Shown: positions 44,901 to 55,077 of the stretch, in pieces
Layout: each line of letters begins with the position of its first letter
Position numbering within the stretch: the stretch's first letter is position 1
DNA from: Siphonodentalium dalli
Lineage: Eukaryota > Mollusca > Scaphopoda > Gadilida > Siphonodentaliidae
Reading direction: 5' to 3'
Assembly: GCA_032622095.1 (NCBI GenBank)
Contig: CP136065.1
Span: 204,176,618-204,240,617 of the forward strand
DNA: 64,000 nt
The notes under the pieces: model-generated
Told to the model about the DNA's origin: nothing
Seen by the model: the letters and a program-made list of their open reading frames with translations, nothing else
Databases searched by the model: none
Translations under genes and position numbers: made by a program

Positions 44901-45545
44901 TTATCATCTAGAAATAGATAATTGAGCTAGATTGTCAAGCAAAGACCAGTCAAACATGACCACAAAATACCAAGTTTCACTGCGTTTCATAGAAATAATT
45001 CCATTCCATTTGGATTGTCAACTCGAATATTAAACAGATTGACGCTGAAATCTGCCATTCAATTAGTCTAAACAAATCTTTTTATGAAACAAACCTTCTA
45101 CTAAGTTCTAGCACCGGTCCCGGAATAGTCACATTCATCGATCCAAGTGTCTAGCATTTAGTTTATATTTTTGACTGGATTTCTTGTGACATATACCATT
45201 AAGTTACATCAACGACATATTTGTGAAATAATCAGTCATAAAATTACGAATAACAGTTTTCAAAATATTGTTTGAAAAAGTCGTTCCGTTGTCAATCAAC
45301 CATGAGACGAGGTTCGACTAATCGACTTGTAATCAACTTCAGAAACCCTAATCATTTCAACACAAGTCAACTGTCATAGAAGCTTTTGATTAATCAGTTT
45401 CAATAGCTGCTGATTTAAATTTAAGGTACAGGCTGGAGAACATACTACGTTCATCGGGCTACAAATTGCCAAACAGTATTAAACCAACAGACCTGCAAGA
45501 TAGACCAAGGCATGCCGTTAAGCATTGCATCGACAATGAAAGAAT
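41930..45545 (+). CDS. MULE-transposase-derived multi-exon gene with an in-frame TGA
   Basis: Exons with matching GT-AG sites and phases: 41930-42180, 42677-43058, 43454-43644, 44456-44631 and 45432 to about 45545. Exon 2 has LVHLDATYQTTKYTVPLF and FMVDFCDVEINAIEEVF, giving two acidic residues of a MULE DDE core. Exon 4 has ININTNNGIERQNKEFKY, which can supply the E. Exon 1 reads DKRISNLIEQQVEDGIVNV, then a TGA at 41998-42000, then EIISYIDFYVRHIL in the same frame, so one nonsense codon sits in a sequence that otherwise matches the family. Exon 5 (LENILRSSGYKLPN) loses its identity where a CCACCCTGTACT repeat begins near 45597. The C-terminal SWIM zinc motif usual in such genes is not seen. 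Between exons 2 and 3 the expected CDFHRE-type segment is missing, so an exon may be lost or unread. It is domesticated or a recent remnant. Confidence 0.65.
43985..44335. repeat. AAGATGGCC-type repeat within an intron
   Basis: Two units with CAAGATGGCCACTGG, CATGTTTTTTTAAC and GATCGGATGAGGGACGTGGCC. The frame at 44143-44361 is repeat-derived. Confidence 0.75.
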
Positions 45546-45589
45546 AATTTCAAATTTGAGTTGCATAGGCAATACTATCACAATCACAT

Positions 45590-45700
45590 CACTCCATTTT
45601 CCACCCTGTACTTTTAATGAGCCCTGTATTGTTATTTATTTTCGAAGATTTTCCACCCTGTACTCTTATTCCACCCTGTACTGTTATTTGGCACTCGAGA
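45590..45700. repeat. CCACCCTGTACT repeat
   Basis: TTCCACCCTGTACT occurs three times at 45598-45685. A related copy (GATTTTCCACCCTGTACTAA) lies near 62501. Confidence 0.75.
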
Positions 45701-46291
45701 GTAGAACAGCCCTCCTCAATCAGCCTAGGTGGGCTATATTTAACATATTGTGCTTTAACAATGAAGATATGATTTGAATAAGCTATTAATAACAATAGAT
45801 CAGAAAAGTCCATGTTGTCATCACTGTATTTATGGTATATAGCTTACACATTTGATCTTGGAAAATAGCAAACCAAGTTTTCTGATACAGTAGTTGGCCA
45901 ATTCTAGGAGAGCTGCCAATAGCCCTCCTGAAATAATTTTGTTCTGGCTGTACTAGTAGGCGGGCAGCCCTCCTTGAGAATGCTGGCCCTGGCATGACCT
46001 TCATTACCTTCAATTGTATGCAGAATAAGGTGGAACATATTTTGACCATACATGGTGATATTAAATGCTAAACTTTCCATTGGACCTGCATATATACATG
46101 CAAATTTCATAAAAGTTTCATATAAATAAAAACAATCACTAATATTAAATACAGCACAATTAATTATGAATTCTGACATAACTAAACATATCAAATAAAT
46201 TTATCTCAAAAATAAATAAATTTAAAATAAAATAACAATTTATATACATGTAGTATCATAAATTATATATAAATGTGTGCATGTCCCGCAG
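45701..46291. other. No gene seen
   Basis: AT-rich intergenic or intronic sequence; minus-strand frames here are unrecognised. Confidence 0.4.
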
Positions 46292-49200
46292 GACAAGAAT
46301 CAGCAGCCAAGGCCTAAAGAGACTACCAAGAGGAGTAAAAATACTTTTCAAACACTACAACAAAGAAAGGTTAGTATAGTGAAGATGAATTTATTTCATC
46401 AATAAGCAATTTAAGCATACATGTATATTTATAATAAGTGAAGTTTTGAAATATATTTGTCATGGTCATGACGATACACCCTGTGCATAAGTATAAAATA
46501 TTGCCGATCACAGAATACATAAACAAATATCACAACTATATTTGGGTTTTATCTAAAAAAATGTGCTATCAGGTTCACAGGAATAAATAAAAATAAATTT
46601 GATATGCTTAGGATGTTTACAATGAGTCATTCTGCTGAAATGTTGAGTTCATTACTGAAAACAATGTCCTGATAGATTGCTCCAACATTGCCACGCAGTT
46701 GTGCAGATGTCCTTCCACCAATAAGTAATAATATACGTCCCCTCATACAACCCTGTTGCTTCACCCTAAATAATAATCAATTTCCAGGTCTTCCAACAGA
46801 TGGCGACATAAATTAATTTTGACAAACATGTTTAATACATTGTTTTAGTAACTATTAATGTGTAATGTATGGTAGAAATATCAGAAAACCTTCACCTCAA
46901 TCAACCTCAATGCAAAAATGTGTGCCTTCCACATATAATAGGCATGTGTAATATATACATGTGCACATTGTAAAATTTTCAATGTCATTTCAAATTTTTT
47001 CAGCAAAAACAGGAACGGAGACTCAAGCACAACATGAGACGTTGTTGAAACAGTTACGCGACAACGCTGCAACTGCAGCAGATACACTGCTTCTGCTGAG
47101 CAGACGGGACCAGACACTACTGCCACAACCACCAGCTCAACAGCTTCCATCATCAACAACTACTCCGAAACGTACACCAAAACAAGCACAAGCAACAATG
47201 CCAAAACTGCAACCACCAAAACTTACACCAAAAGGTCCATCAACCACGCCGAAAGGTATACATGCACCACCACCTCCATCAACCACACCGAAAGGTATAC
47301 ATGCACCACCACCTCCATCAACCATCCCGAAAGGTATACATGCACCACCACCTCCATCAACCATCCCGAAAGATCTACCACCACCTCCATCAATACATCC
47401 ACAGGCTCCATCATCCACATTGTCTCCGTTCCCACCATTACAGACAGATTCAGCTGCACCAACATCACAGCATCAGTTTCTATCGCCACGACAACGTTCC
47501 CAAATGACGCCACTAGACATTCCGATTCCGACAAACGAAGAAGGCATGTCTTATCACCAAATGACCAATAGTGGAAACCTGTTGCCACCTTACTCAGATA
47601 TCGTGAGCAATGCTCATAATCTGATCTACGATCCAACTGAGACTCCCTATAATCAAGCCGATGTGTATCAAGACAATAACTACGATTATTCAGCAGCAGC
47701 ACAAGGATATGGTCAAGTTGGTCAATACCATGAATGCAAAAGCTGTCGCTTCACTTTGCAAGCTGAAATCGAGGCTCTCAAAAAGGAAGTTGAAAGATTA
47801 AAGCGAAAGAAGGTGGGTATTATAGTTTGCTATATTGTGGCAATAAATTGACAAAAAGGACTGATATAATTTTCGTTTAGTCAAATATTATATATATATC
47901 CACCAAATAATATAAAATATCATGTGTCATCAAATAGAGAAGTCATATTATTAAATAGAGTATTTACACTTGTACGGATTGCAGATATATATTGAATATA
48001 ATTATTTGACCTAATAACAGCTATCTTAAAGGGACATTATCACTTTGAAATAAAAACACTTATTTTTTAATAAATCGCAACAGACAATCAGGTTTATATT
48101 ACATTATCTGAACATTTCCATCAATAAAACAGACTCATTCTGCAATTTTATTGTTTGTCGTCACCATTCAAAATGAATAATTGACTATTCCAATGTATAC
48201 TTCTATATAACCTGAGTGGGAGAGTAAAGAAATGGTTAAATACAAGTCTATAAAATGTAAGACAAACCCCTATAGGGCTTGTAAAACTGAAATTTATATT
48301 AATTTGTTGACAAAACTGAACTATTTACACAGCTTTCCATGAAATCATTGAACTGACTCATTATTTCAATAAGTCACAGTCATTTTAAATATTAAATGCA
48401 GGGCCACAAACATCCAAGTATGGAGGACGAAGAGAACACCCAAACCAGTTGTTGTGTATAACGGCTTGACAAAGGTAATGTACATCCATAATATCCAGCA
48501 ACTTATTGCAATTTGATTGATTGTAGAGTAGAGTAGTAGAGTAGAGTGTTTATTTGCAAAATACGGTACGTATAGGACAAGTTATTTACATAATTGGTAC
48601 ATGAATACAGTATTTTGCGGGGGATGGCGTAGTTCGAGAACTGTGTTCCCGCCATCCCCCTTGTGTTATCAATAAGTGCGAGTGTGCTGTTTTAACATAT
48701 ATACAAATTACTAAGAGACAAACCATGCAGACAAACCATGATTTTCAATCTACTTATAGGTAAGTTTTATGTGTTTCTGAGATACCAGGTAATTTATATT
48801 AATTTGATGACAAAACTGAACTATTTACACAGCTTTCCATGAAATCATTGAACTGACTCATTATTTCAATAAGTCATAGTCATTTTAAATATTAAATGCA
48901 GGGCCACATTCAGTAATGTCAATCTATCACTCCGCCATCTAAATAATAATCTGGGACTGTTTTTGGCACTGAATGATTTATTTTAAGAATATTTTTTGCT
49001 TTCGAAGTGATAATGTCCCTTTAATTAAAGCACACTGAATGTAGTGGTCACTCAATCAATTTATGGCAATCAACAGTTGATGTTTACAGAAAAATATCTC
49101 ATTTTGCTATTCAACAAATTGAATTTATTATATAGTTTAAATAATTATAATTGATCAAGGAAATTTCATAATTCTGAATTGTTTGTTACAGACGGACTTG

Positions 49201-49404
49201 GAAGACCTCATTGCGACAGTCCCGGACATCATCGAGGCAACCAAAGTGTTACTCAAGGCACTCTTTACATTACATGACCTCAGTAACTGTACGCTGAAAG
49301 GCCAGAAGGCCAACGGTAAAGCCTACCAGAGACCAGGCTTGGATGAGGATCGAAGAAAGATCGTTGAGTGTAAGATAATAGACAAACAGTTCAGGATGTA
49401 CTAA
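46292..49404 (+). CDS. Proline-rich coiled-coil protein with BEN-like C-terminus (exon set)
   Basis: Proposed exons are 46292-46369, 47003-47812, 48402-48475 and 49192-49404, each with good splice sites. The large exon reads a Gln/Ala-rich start (LLKQLRDNAATAADTLLLLS), a Pro-rich region with GIHAPPPPSTTPK repeats, a Tyr/Asn-rich stretch (ADVYQDNNYDYSAAAQGYG), a CKSC pair, and a coiled coil (LQAEIEALKKEVERLKRKK). Exons 3 and 4 join in phase 0 and read VVVYNGLTK into TDLEDLIATVPDIIEAT. Exon 4 continues with LLKALFTLHDLSNCTLKG and RPGLDEDRRKIVE, similar to the first half of a BEN domain. Coiled coil plus BEN is a known arrangement in chromatin regulators. The joins 46369/47003 and 47812/48402 do not keep one frame in my reading, so an exon or alternative site is missing. 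Confidence 0.5.
47232..47385 (+). repeat. 39 bp coding repeat (GIHAPPPPSTTPK)
   Basis: AAAGGTATACATGCACCACC followed by ACCTCCATCAACC repeats about three and a half times with few changes, adding 13 residues per unit to the Pro-rich region. Length is a multiple of three, so the frame is kept. Confidence 0.85.
48290..48408 (+). repeat. Direct repeat ~120 bp, copy 1 (carries a splice acceptor)
   Basis: From AATTTATATTAATTTG to TTAAATGCAGGGCCACA this matches 48792-48908 almost base for base. The end holds the acceptor used for the proposed exon at 48402, so the repeat supplies the exon boundary. Confidence 0.85.
48540..48670. repeat. Short element with inverted GGGGGATGGCG ends
   Basis: After a GTAGAGTAGAGT microrepeat, GCGGGGGATGGCG at about 48618 pairs with CGCCATCCCCC at about 48650, a hairpin with a ~20 nt loop. 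Confidence 0.45.
48792..48908 (+). repeat. Direct repeat ~120 bp, copy 2
   Basis: Second copy of 48290-48408. It keeps the same TTAAATGCAG acceptor, but what follows (TTCAGTAATGTC...) is not the exon. Confidence 0.85.
48909..49191. other. No gene seen (intron)
   Basis: AT-rich intron-like sequence upstream of exon 49192. Confidence 0.4.
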
Positions 49405-49574
49405 CTTCTTAACCAAAATTATATTATAGAGGACACATTAATGTTACAAAACAGTTTCAACTTTCTGGTTTATAAATACGTATGTAGATACAGGTATTGA
49501 CAATTTACAATGGTATCGGCATAGCCAATTTTATGGGCTGACTTTCATTACAGTAAGTTATATTTCTAAATATT

Positions 49575-49930
49575 TTTATACGCCTGTTTGAAAAAACGGT
49601 TGTATTATGTAATGAGTCCGTCCGTATTTATTTGGTTTCCGATCGATAACTCCAGTTGTAGTTATTTAATTTCAACTAAATTAGGTATGTTGGTTTCTCG
49701 TCCAAAAATACAGGTCAAGTTCGAAAATGGGCCCGCTCGGATGATTTTTATTAAAGTTACATCCGTATTTCGATTTAGAATTTTCTGATCATTAACTCTA
49801 GTTTGAGTAATCAGATCTCAACCAGGTTTGGATTATTGGTTTCCCATTCAAAGATATGTAAAGTGTCTGAATATGAGCCAGATCCGATGATTATGTCATG
49901 AGTTATTGCCCCTTGTTGGCATTCAACTTT
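49575..49930 (+). repeat. Dispersed repeat starting ATACGCCTGTTTGAAAAAAC
   Basis: It has the texture of a widespread invertebrate repeat: GAGTCCGTCCGTATTTATTT, GATCGATAACTCCAGTTG, and two related half-units (49640-49760 and 49790-49910), each with an AACTC[TC]AGTTTGAG-like or CTAAATTAGG-like phrase. The frame at 49588-49788 is a by-product. Confidence 0.5.
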
Positions 49931-50003
49931 AACAGGAAGAAATGTCTCTTAATTACATGTATCTAGCTCAGATTTCTGTACATCATTGCACTGTATCCTG
50001 TAG

Positions 50004-50576
50004 ACTTATATTGTAGAGTGCCACAGATCTGTTCCCGTCGATCATTTGTACAATTATGCTAACGCATTTTCGTTAGCGACTCACAATGGCCGCCCACTTG
50101 ACATTCAATTTTTTGCCAAAGGTGGCAATACTTTGGCGGATATTTCGGCATACAACTCACGCCTTCGGAAATTCCAGCCTCATATAATTGTACTGCAGAT
50201 CGGTGGGAATGATTTGTGTACCATACTACCTCAGACAGTCGGGAGTATCACTGATGATTTTATTGGCGACCTACTCAAAATTAAATCTGTCAGGATGGTC
50301 ATGGCTTGCCAAGCTTTTGGTCGATTACGTATCCATGGAGGGAAAAAGTCACCGACTGTATATAATAAGCATGTGGATATGCTCAACCAATATAACTCTG
50401 TGGTGCTCCCGGACCGCTCTAGTCTAGTTCACACCTGGCATCATGGTCGGTTACAACCAAAAGCCACCTCGTTTTTATATGATGGGATTCATTTTAATCC
50501 CCTCGGTGAACATTTGTATGCCAGGAGCCTCAGGGGAGCAGTTTTGTTTGCCTTAAACCGGGTTACATGGTATTAA
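50004..50576 (+). CDS. SGNH-hydrolase-like ORF (truncated at N-terminus), probably part of the DIRS/Ngaro-type element
   Basis: The frame is open from 50004 and ends at TAA 50574-50576, with no ATG near its 5' end. It contains block III of SGNH/GDSL hydrolases (IIVLQIGGNDL) and block V (YDGIHFNPLGEH), giving the catalytic Asp-x-x-His pair and the conserved Asn. Block II-like FFAKGGNTL supplies the Gly. Block I, with the nucleophile Ser in a GDS or GHS motif, is absent, so the protein lacks its first ~20-30 residues or an upstream exon. SGNH hydrolases of this kind have been reported in some Ngaro retrotransposons, which supports a link to the gag-RT-YR unit 1.1 kb downstream. Activity cannot be assumed without the nucleophile. 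Confidence 0.65.
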   Translation, partial: TYIVECHRSVPVDHLYNYANAFSLATHNGRPLDIQFFAKGGNTLADISAYNSRLRKFQPHIIVLQIGGNDLCTILPQTVGSITDDFIGDLLKIKSVRMVMACQAFGRLRIHGGKKSPTVYNKHVDMLNQYNSVVLPDRSSLVHTWHHGRLQPKATSFLYDGIHFNPLGEHLYARSLRGAVLFALNRVTWY

Positions 50577-50869
50577 CACTGGCAAGTTCAACATTGCCTA
50601 TCAATTTTCTTCTCAGACAGGTTTTTTTTAACAAGTTCAACACCGTGTCCGAATTTATAAAGAATAACCTCTATTGTCAGTACAGGGCTTCCCTAATCTT
50701 TCTTTCCCAACCTGATGACGTTGTTGGACACAGGGGGGGGGGAAACCTTATGGCTCTATAAATATAAATTTCTAAAGCAAAACACTCAACACTGTCCTTG
50801 TATCACTCTCCCCTCTGGCTCTTTGCTCATGATATTGTGTTAATGCACTATTACGGAGTATGTTAGGAG

Positions 50870-51375
50870 CCTGTTTACGCACCCCATGGGTGTAGGCGGG
50901 CAGAAAATGTTTTTATTGATTTCACTTGTCATCTATTAACACACCGGTGTGTGTATACTGGCGTTACAATTTTAGATTCCTACTTACAAAAATGTAGATG
51001 GTGGTTCCACACTCAATAGGTGTATAGGGGCAGCAAATGCCACTTTATTTATTTCCCATACGGTCGTCTGTTTCTGCACCAACTGAGTGTATGCGGGCAT
51101 TATTGGTATATTCGTACCTCTACTGTAAATATATATCCTGGTTGCCTGTTTACGCATCCCCATGGATGTATGCGGGCGGGATAAAATTATTTATTTGATC
51201 TATTACATGATATGGACTGTTGAGCCCTCAAATGCTTTTGTCATGCATCATTATTTATGTCATTGCTAAAGTTACAAACTATTAGGGGCCAACCATACAC
51301 ACCATTCCTGTTCATGGCCAAAACCTTTCCTTTGGTATGATGTAGCCGGTTGACACACCGAAGGAGGCTATGCGA
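50870..51375 (+). repeat. Array of short palindromes followed by GTGTA-GCGGGC
   Basis: At least five degenerate units lie at about 50880, 50940, 51012, 51076 and 51150, with a weaker one near 51355. Each has a CAC...GTG self-complementary core (CACCCCATGGGTGTAGGCGG, ACACACCGGTGTGTGTATAC, CATCCCCATGGATGTATGCG) followed by a [GT]GCGGGC or similar box. Two units are also preceded by CCTGTTTACGCA. The array lies in the spacer between the SGNH frame and gag. Confidence 0.6.
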
Positions 51376-51692
51376 CCTTTATTATTTTCCTTTGCTAAAT
51401 TTGTATGCTGGCTGACTTAATTTCTTGGCTTACACAGTCCACTGACTGCATTATTTGTCAGTTTCTTCCTTGTAATTTTAATGTTGGTCATCATCTGGGA
51501 AGTGTTATATACGCCAACCGCAAAACAGGTCACATATTTCTTTAATAGATTTACTTCTCTTATTCACTAGTCATGTGACAAATTTATAACACTCAGTTAC
51601 ATTCATCTTGTTCCACTAGATGGGGGCACATCTCTGGATATTAAAACTGATTTTCTCTGCTGTTATTTAATTTTTCTTCACAGCCATCAATC

Positions 51693-53483
51693 ATGCCAGC
51701 GAAGAAGAGACGGATTGCTGAACGACGTCCCAGGCAATCGGTTCGAATTGCGGCCCCTGAGTCAGAAACACCTCAACGTCTGAACAGGGGATCTCGGCAG
51801 TCCCTTGATGACAACACACCTTTGGACTTGTCGACCAATTCGGACATTAGACCGTCAGCAGTCCCAATATGGGATATAACTCGTCGACAATCAACATCCT
51901 GTCACCAGTCATTTTCGCCTAATGTGTCTATTCACAATTCTCTTCGGATTCCGGAGCTGACTACCACCACCGCTCCGGACATGACACCAACACGACCATC
52001 CACTATGTGCCGACCACAATTAGTGAACTGTCAACAACAAATGGACTACCAGTATCCGAACATACCTGTTAATATGAACGCTACCCACACATATTCTGGG
52101 CCCGGTTCAAGAATGATGCCAATTCCAGAAACGATCAGCAGGCCACCGGTCAATGATGCTATACATGTACTACCGGTACCTACTAGTAATCCAGTGAACA
52201 TACCGGTAATGAACGCTAACCACACATATTCTGGACCCGGTACCAGAATGATGCCAATCCCGGCATCGATCAGCAGGCCACCGATAAATGATTGTATACT
52301 ACCGGTACATAATCCAGTGCTTCCCGGGATGGAAAGTTCACAAAGCTATTCAAGGCCACATCCCACAACGAGCGTGTCGGAAGCAAATGTAAATTCTGTG
52401 CCTTGGACAATTCAAACCCATCCTGATGTTGAACAACAACAATCAACAACCAGTGACATTAACAATCTGTCGGGGCAAATTGCTTCGGCCATTACCGGCG
52501 CATTTCAATCAGCAGGTACTGGTCACTCAATACCTGCGCTCAATGTACAAAAAATGCAGCTAGATATTCAGCATGCAATTTCAGCTGCATTACCAGCTTA
52601 CACTAGCATGAACCATGGCCCGATTACTGTTCATGATACCGGTATAAATGGTACAAATAACCCACCTGAGCTACAGGCCACATCTTTCCCCATCGGCGAA
52701 CCTACTCAATCTTCCGTGTTTCACACACTTACAACCGTCCCCATCCGCATTAGTTCCCATGTCCCCGTCAAAATTAAGCAGCAGATATGGGCAAACGAAA
52801 TGATAAATTTGGCAACGCTATTGCCAAACAACCAAATGGACGAGCCATCAACCAGTCCGTCGGGGTTGTCATGGGAAAACTTACAGGGACAAACACATCC
52901 AGTAGTTTATGTCCCTAAACCGATACGAGCGATCAGTACGTTGGCACAATGGCAAAAAGCCTTTAGAATTTTTATTGCCATATACTGCCAACGCGATAAA
53001 GATGCGAATGAAAATTTGCTGACATACTATGAGCGCATTCAGTGAATGGCAGAACAAGGTATGGACTGGGCGCTCTACGATCGGGAGTTCCGTGCACTCC
53101 GAACAAACAACTTAGAGCTAAAATGGGAGCACACCGTTTGGGATTTGCATTGGCGCGCACAACCAAATCCCCGTTTTACGCGTGGGCAGTCGGGTCCATA
53201 TGCCGGCCGGGCCGCCACTCATTCAGCATCCATCACACAAAGTCCGGGGAACAAATCACTATATGTGCCAGTCTCATATTGTCACACTTTCCACCGTGGG
53301 GGATTTTGTAATGGTAACTGCGGCTATTCCCACCAGTGTTTTCGGTGTTTTCGGGACCACAAGGCCATCAATTGCAACGCCCGTACATTTCGGACCCGTT
53401 CATTCAACAACAGACCCAACAATGGCCCTAAATCCGCGCCAGGTCCACCTCCCAACAACCGTAAAGCCCCAAATTCTAAATAG
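51693..53483 (+). CDS. Gag-like protein of a DIRS-order retrotransposon, one in-frame TGA
   Basis: From the ATG at 51693 (MPAKKRRIAERRPRQSVRI, basic) the frame reads a long Pro/Thr/Ser-rich region with an internal repeat (NHTYSGPGTRMMPIP occurs twice, slightly varied). It then reads a capsid-like region (NLATLLPNN, WQKAFRIFIAIYC). A TGA at 53043-53045 interrupts, and the same frame goes on with GMDWALYDREFRALR. The C-terminus has a CCCH finger (CHTFHRGGFCNGNCGYSH) and a short CFRCFRDHKAINC knuckle, as in Gag proteins of DIRS-order elements. Apart from the TGA the frame is about 597 codons. The stop may be a mutation in this copy. Readthrough is possible but unsupported. Confidence 0.8.
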
Positions 53484-55077
53484 GCTGTTTATACAGGGCT
53501 ATGATCATTCAAAACGAACATTATTGGTTGAGGGTTTCAACAACGGCTTTAGGTTAGGGTGTTACACCACCCCGACTCCAATGAACTCGCCCAACCTGAA
53601 GTCGGCCTCTGAGTTTAAAGATGCCCTATTAGAAAAAATCCGCATCGAAATCGAGGCAGGTCGAATCGCTGGACCATTCAAACACAAGCCAATTTCTAAT
53701 TTGGTCATTTCCCCGATTTGGCTCGTACCTAAGAAGACACCCGGTAAATTCCGCATGATTCAACATTTGTCATATCCATCCGGGAACTCCGTTAACGATC
53801 ATATTCGCACAGATTGGAAAACGGTTGAATATTCTTCTGTTCAAACTGCAATTTCGTTTATTCAGCGGCTACCTCGTAACTCATACATGGTAACTTGTGA
53901 CTTGGCAAATGCCTTCCGTATTCTTCCACTTTCACCAAAAGACTATCATTTGCTGGGTTTTAAAGTGGATAATCAATATTATTATGATAAGGCCCTTGTT
54001 ATGGGGGCCTCCAGTAGCTGTTTCATTTTCGAACAATTTAGTTCGGCCATCGAGTGGATGGCTGGTACCCATCTTGGTATGCACTCAATAACACACTATC
54101 TCGATGATTTCTATTGGATTTGCCCTACCAAGGAACTCGCCTTGACATATTTAAATGCTTTCCAAACACTCTGTCAAAAATTGGGTGTCCCGATTGAATC
54201 AGAGAAAACACGCGGTCCATCGACTTGTCTCACTTTCCTCGGAATTGAGTTAGATACCATCAATATGATGGCGCGTTTACCAACCGACAAACTTCTCAAG
54301 TGTCAGCAGTTAATTTCTCAATTTTTAAATCGTAAGACTGTTTTTCTAAAGGAATTGCAATCATTAATTGGGCTATTGAACTTCACCTGTTCTGTAGTTT
54401 TACCAGGTCGTGTTTTTCTGCGCAGATTAATCAATTTAACCATCGGAGCTACTAAACCAAAACATCACATTAAATTGTCTCTGCAAGCAAAAAAAGATCT
54501 GTTAATCTGGCTCCAATTTCTCAAAGAATTCAACGGAAAAACTCTTTTTCTTGACCGTCACTGGCTCACAAGTCCAAAGCTAGAGTTACACACTGATGCT
54601 GCCAGTACAATCGGTTTTGCCGCTATTTTTTAAAATCGGTACCTTTATGGCACTTGGCAACCTATTGAGAAAGCATACAACATCGCCATTATGGAATTAT
54701 ATCCAATTGTTTTGGCAGTTAAAATTTGGGGCCACTTGATGAAGAATCATTGTATTCTATTTTTCTCAGATAATGCCGCAGTCGTTTCCGTTATTAATTC
54801 GCAAACAACAAAAGATAAACATCTCCTGTCCTTATTGAGGCAACTGGTACTATCCTGTTTACGTCATAACATCCTTTTTAAATCTAAACACATACCTGGT
54901 GTTCAAAATGTTCTAAGTGATCTCCTCTCCCGTTCACAGGTGTCCCAGTTTCTGCAACAAGCGCCAACCGGCCCCAAAATCCAGGAAACCATACCTCCAG
55001 ATTGCTCGCTTCACAGCTGGTTGACACTGCCAACATCCTGGACAATCCCTCTCACGAACAAGTGGACGTCAATATGA
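53461..55077 (+). CDS. Reverse transcriptase-RNase H of a DIRS-order retrotransposon, one in-frame TAA
   Basis: The frame is +1 relative to gag and overlaps its end. It reads LLVEGFNNGFRLGCY, SPIWLVPKKTPGKFRMIQHL, MVTCDLANAFRILPL, and the catalytic box HYLDDFYWI (YLDD). RNase H begins at LELHTDAAS. A TAA at 54631-54633 (after GFAAIF) breaks the frame, which then continues NRYLYGTW, MELYPIVLAVKIW, CILFFSDNAAVVSVIN and SKHIPGVQNVLSDLLSR, holding the second and third acidic residues. No methyltransferase domain of the DIRS1 type lies between RNase H and the recombinase, which points to the Ngaro branch. The catalytic residues remain, but the TAA would stop a full protein. Confidence 0.85.

Noticed and set aside
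47137-47702. Minus-strand Gly/Val-rich ORFs of 93 and 159 codons
   Set aside because: Antisense shadow of the Pro-rich repeat region of the plus-strand exon 47003-47812.
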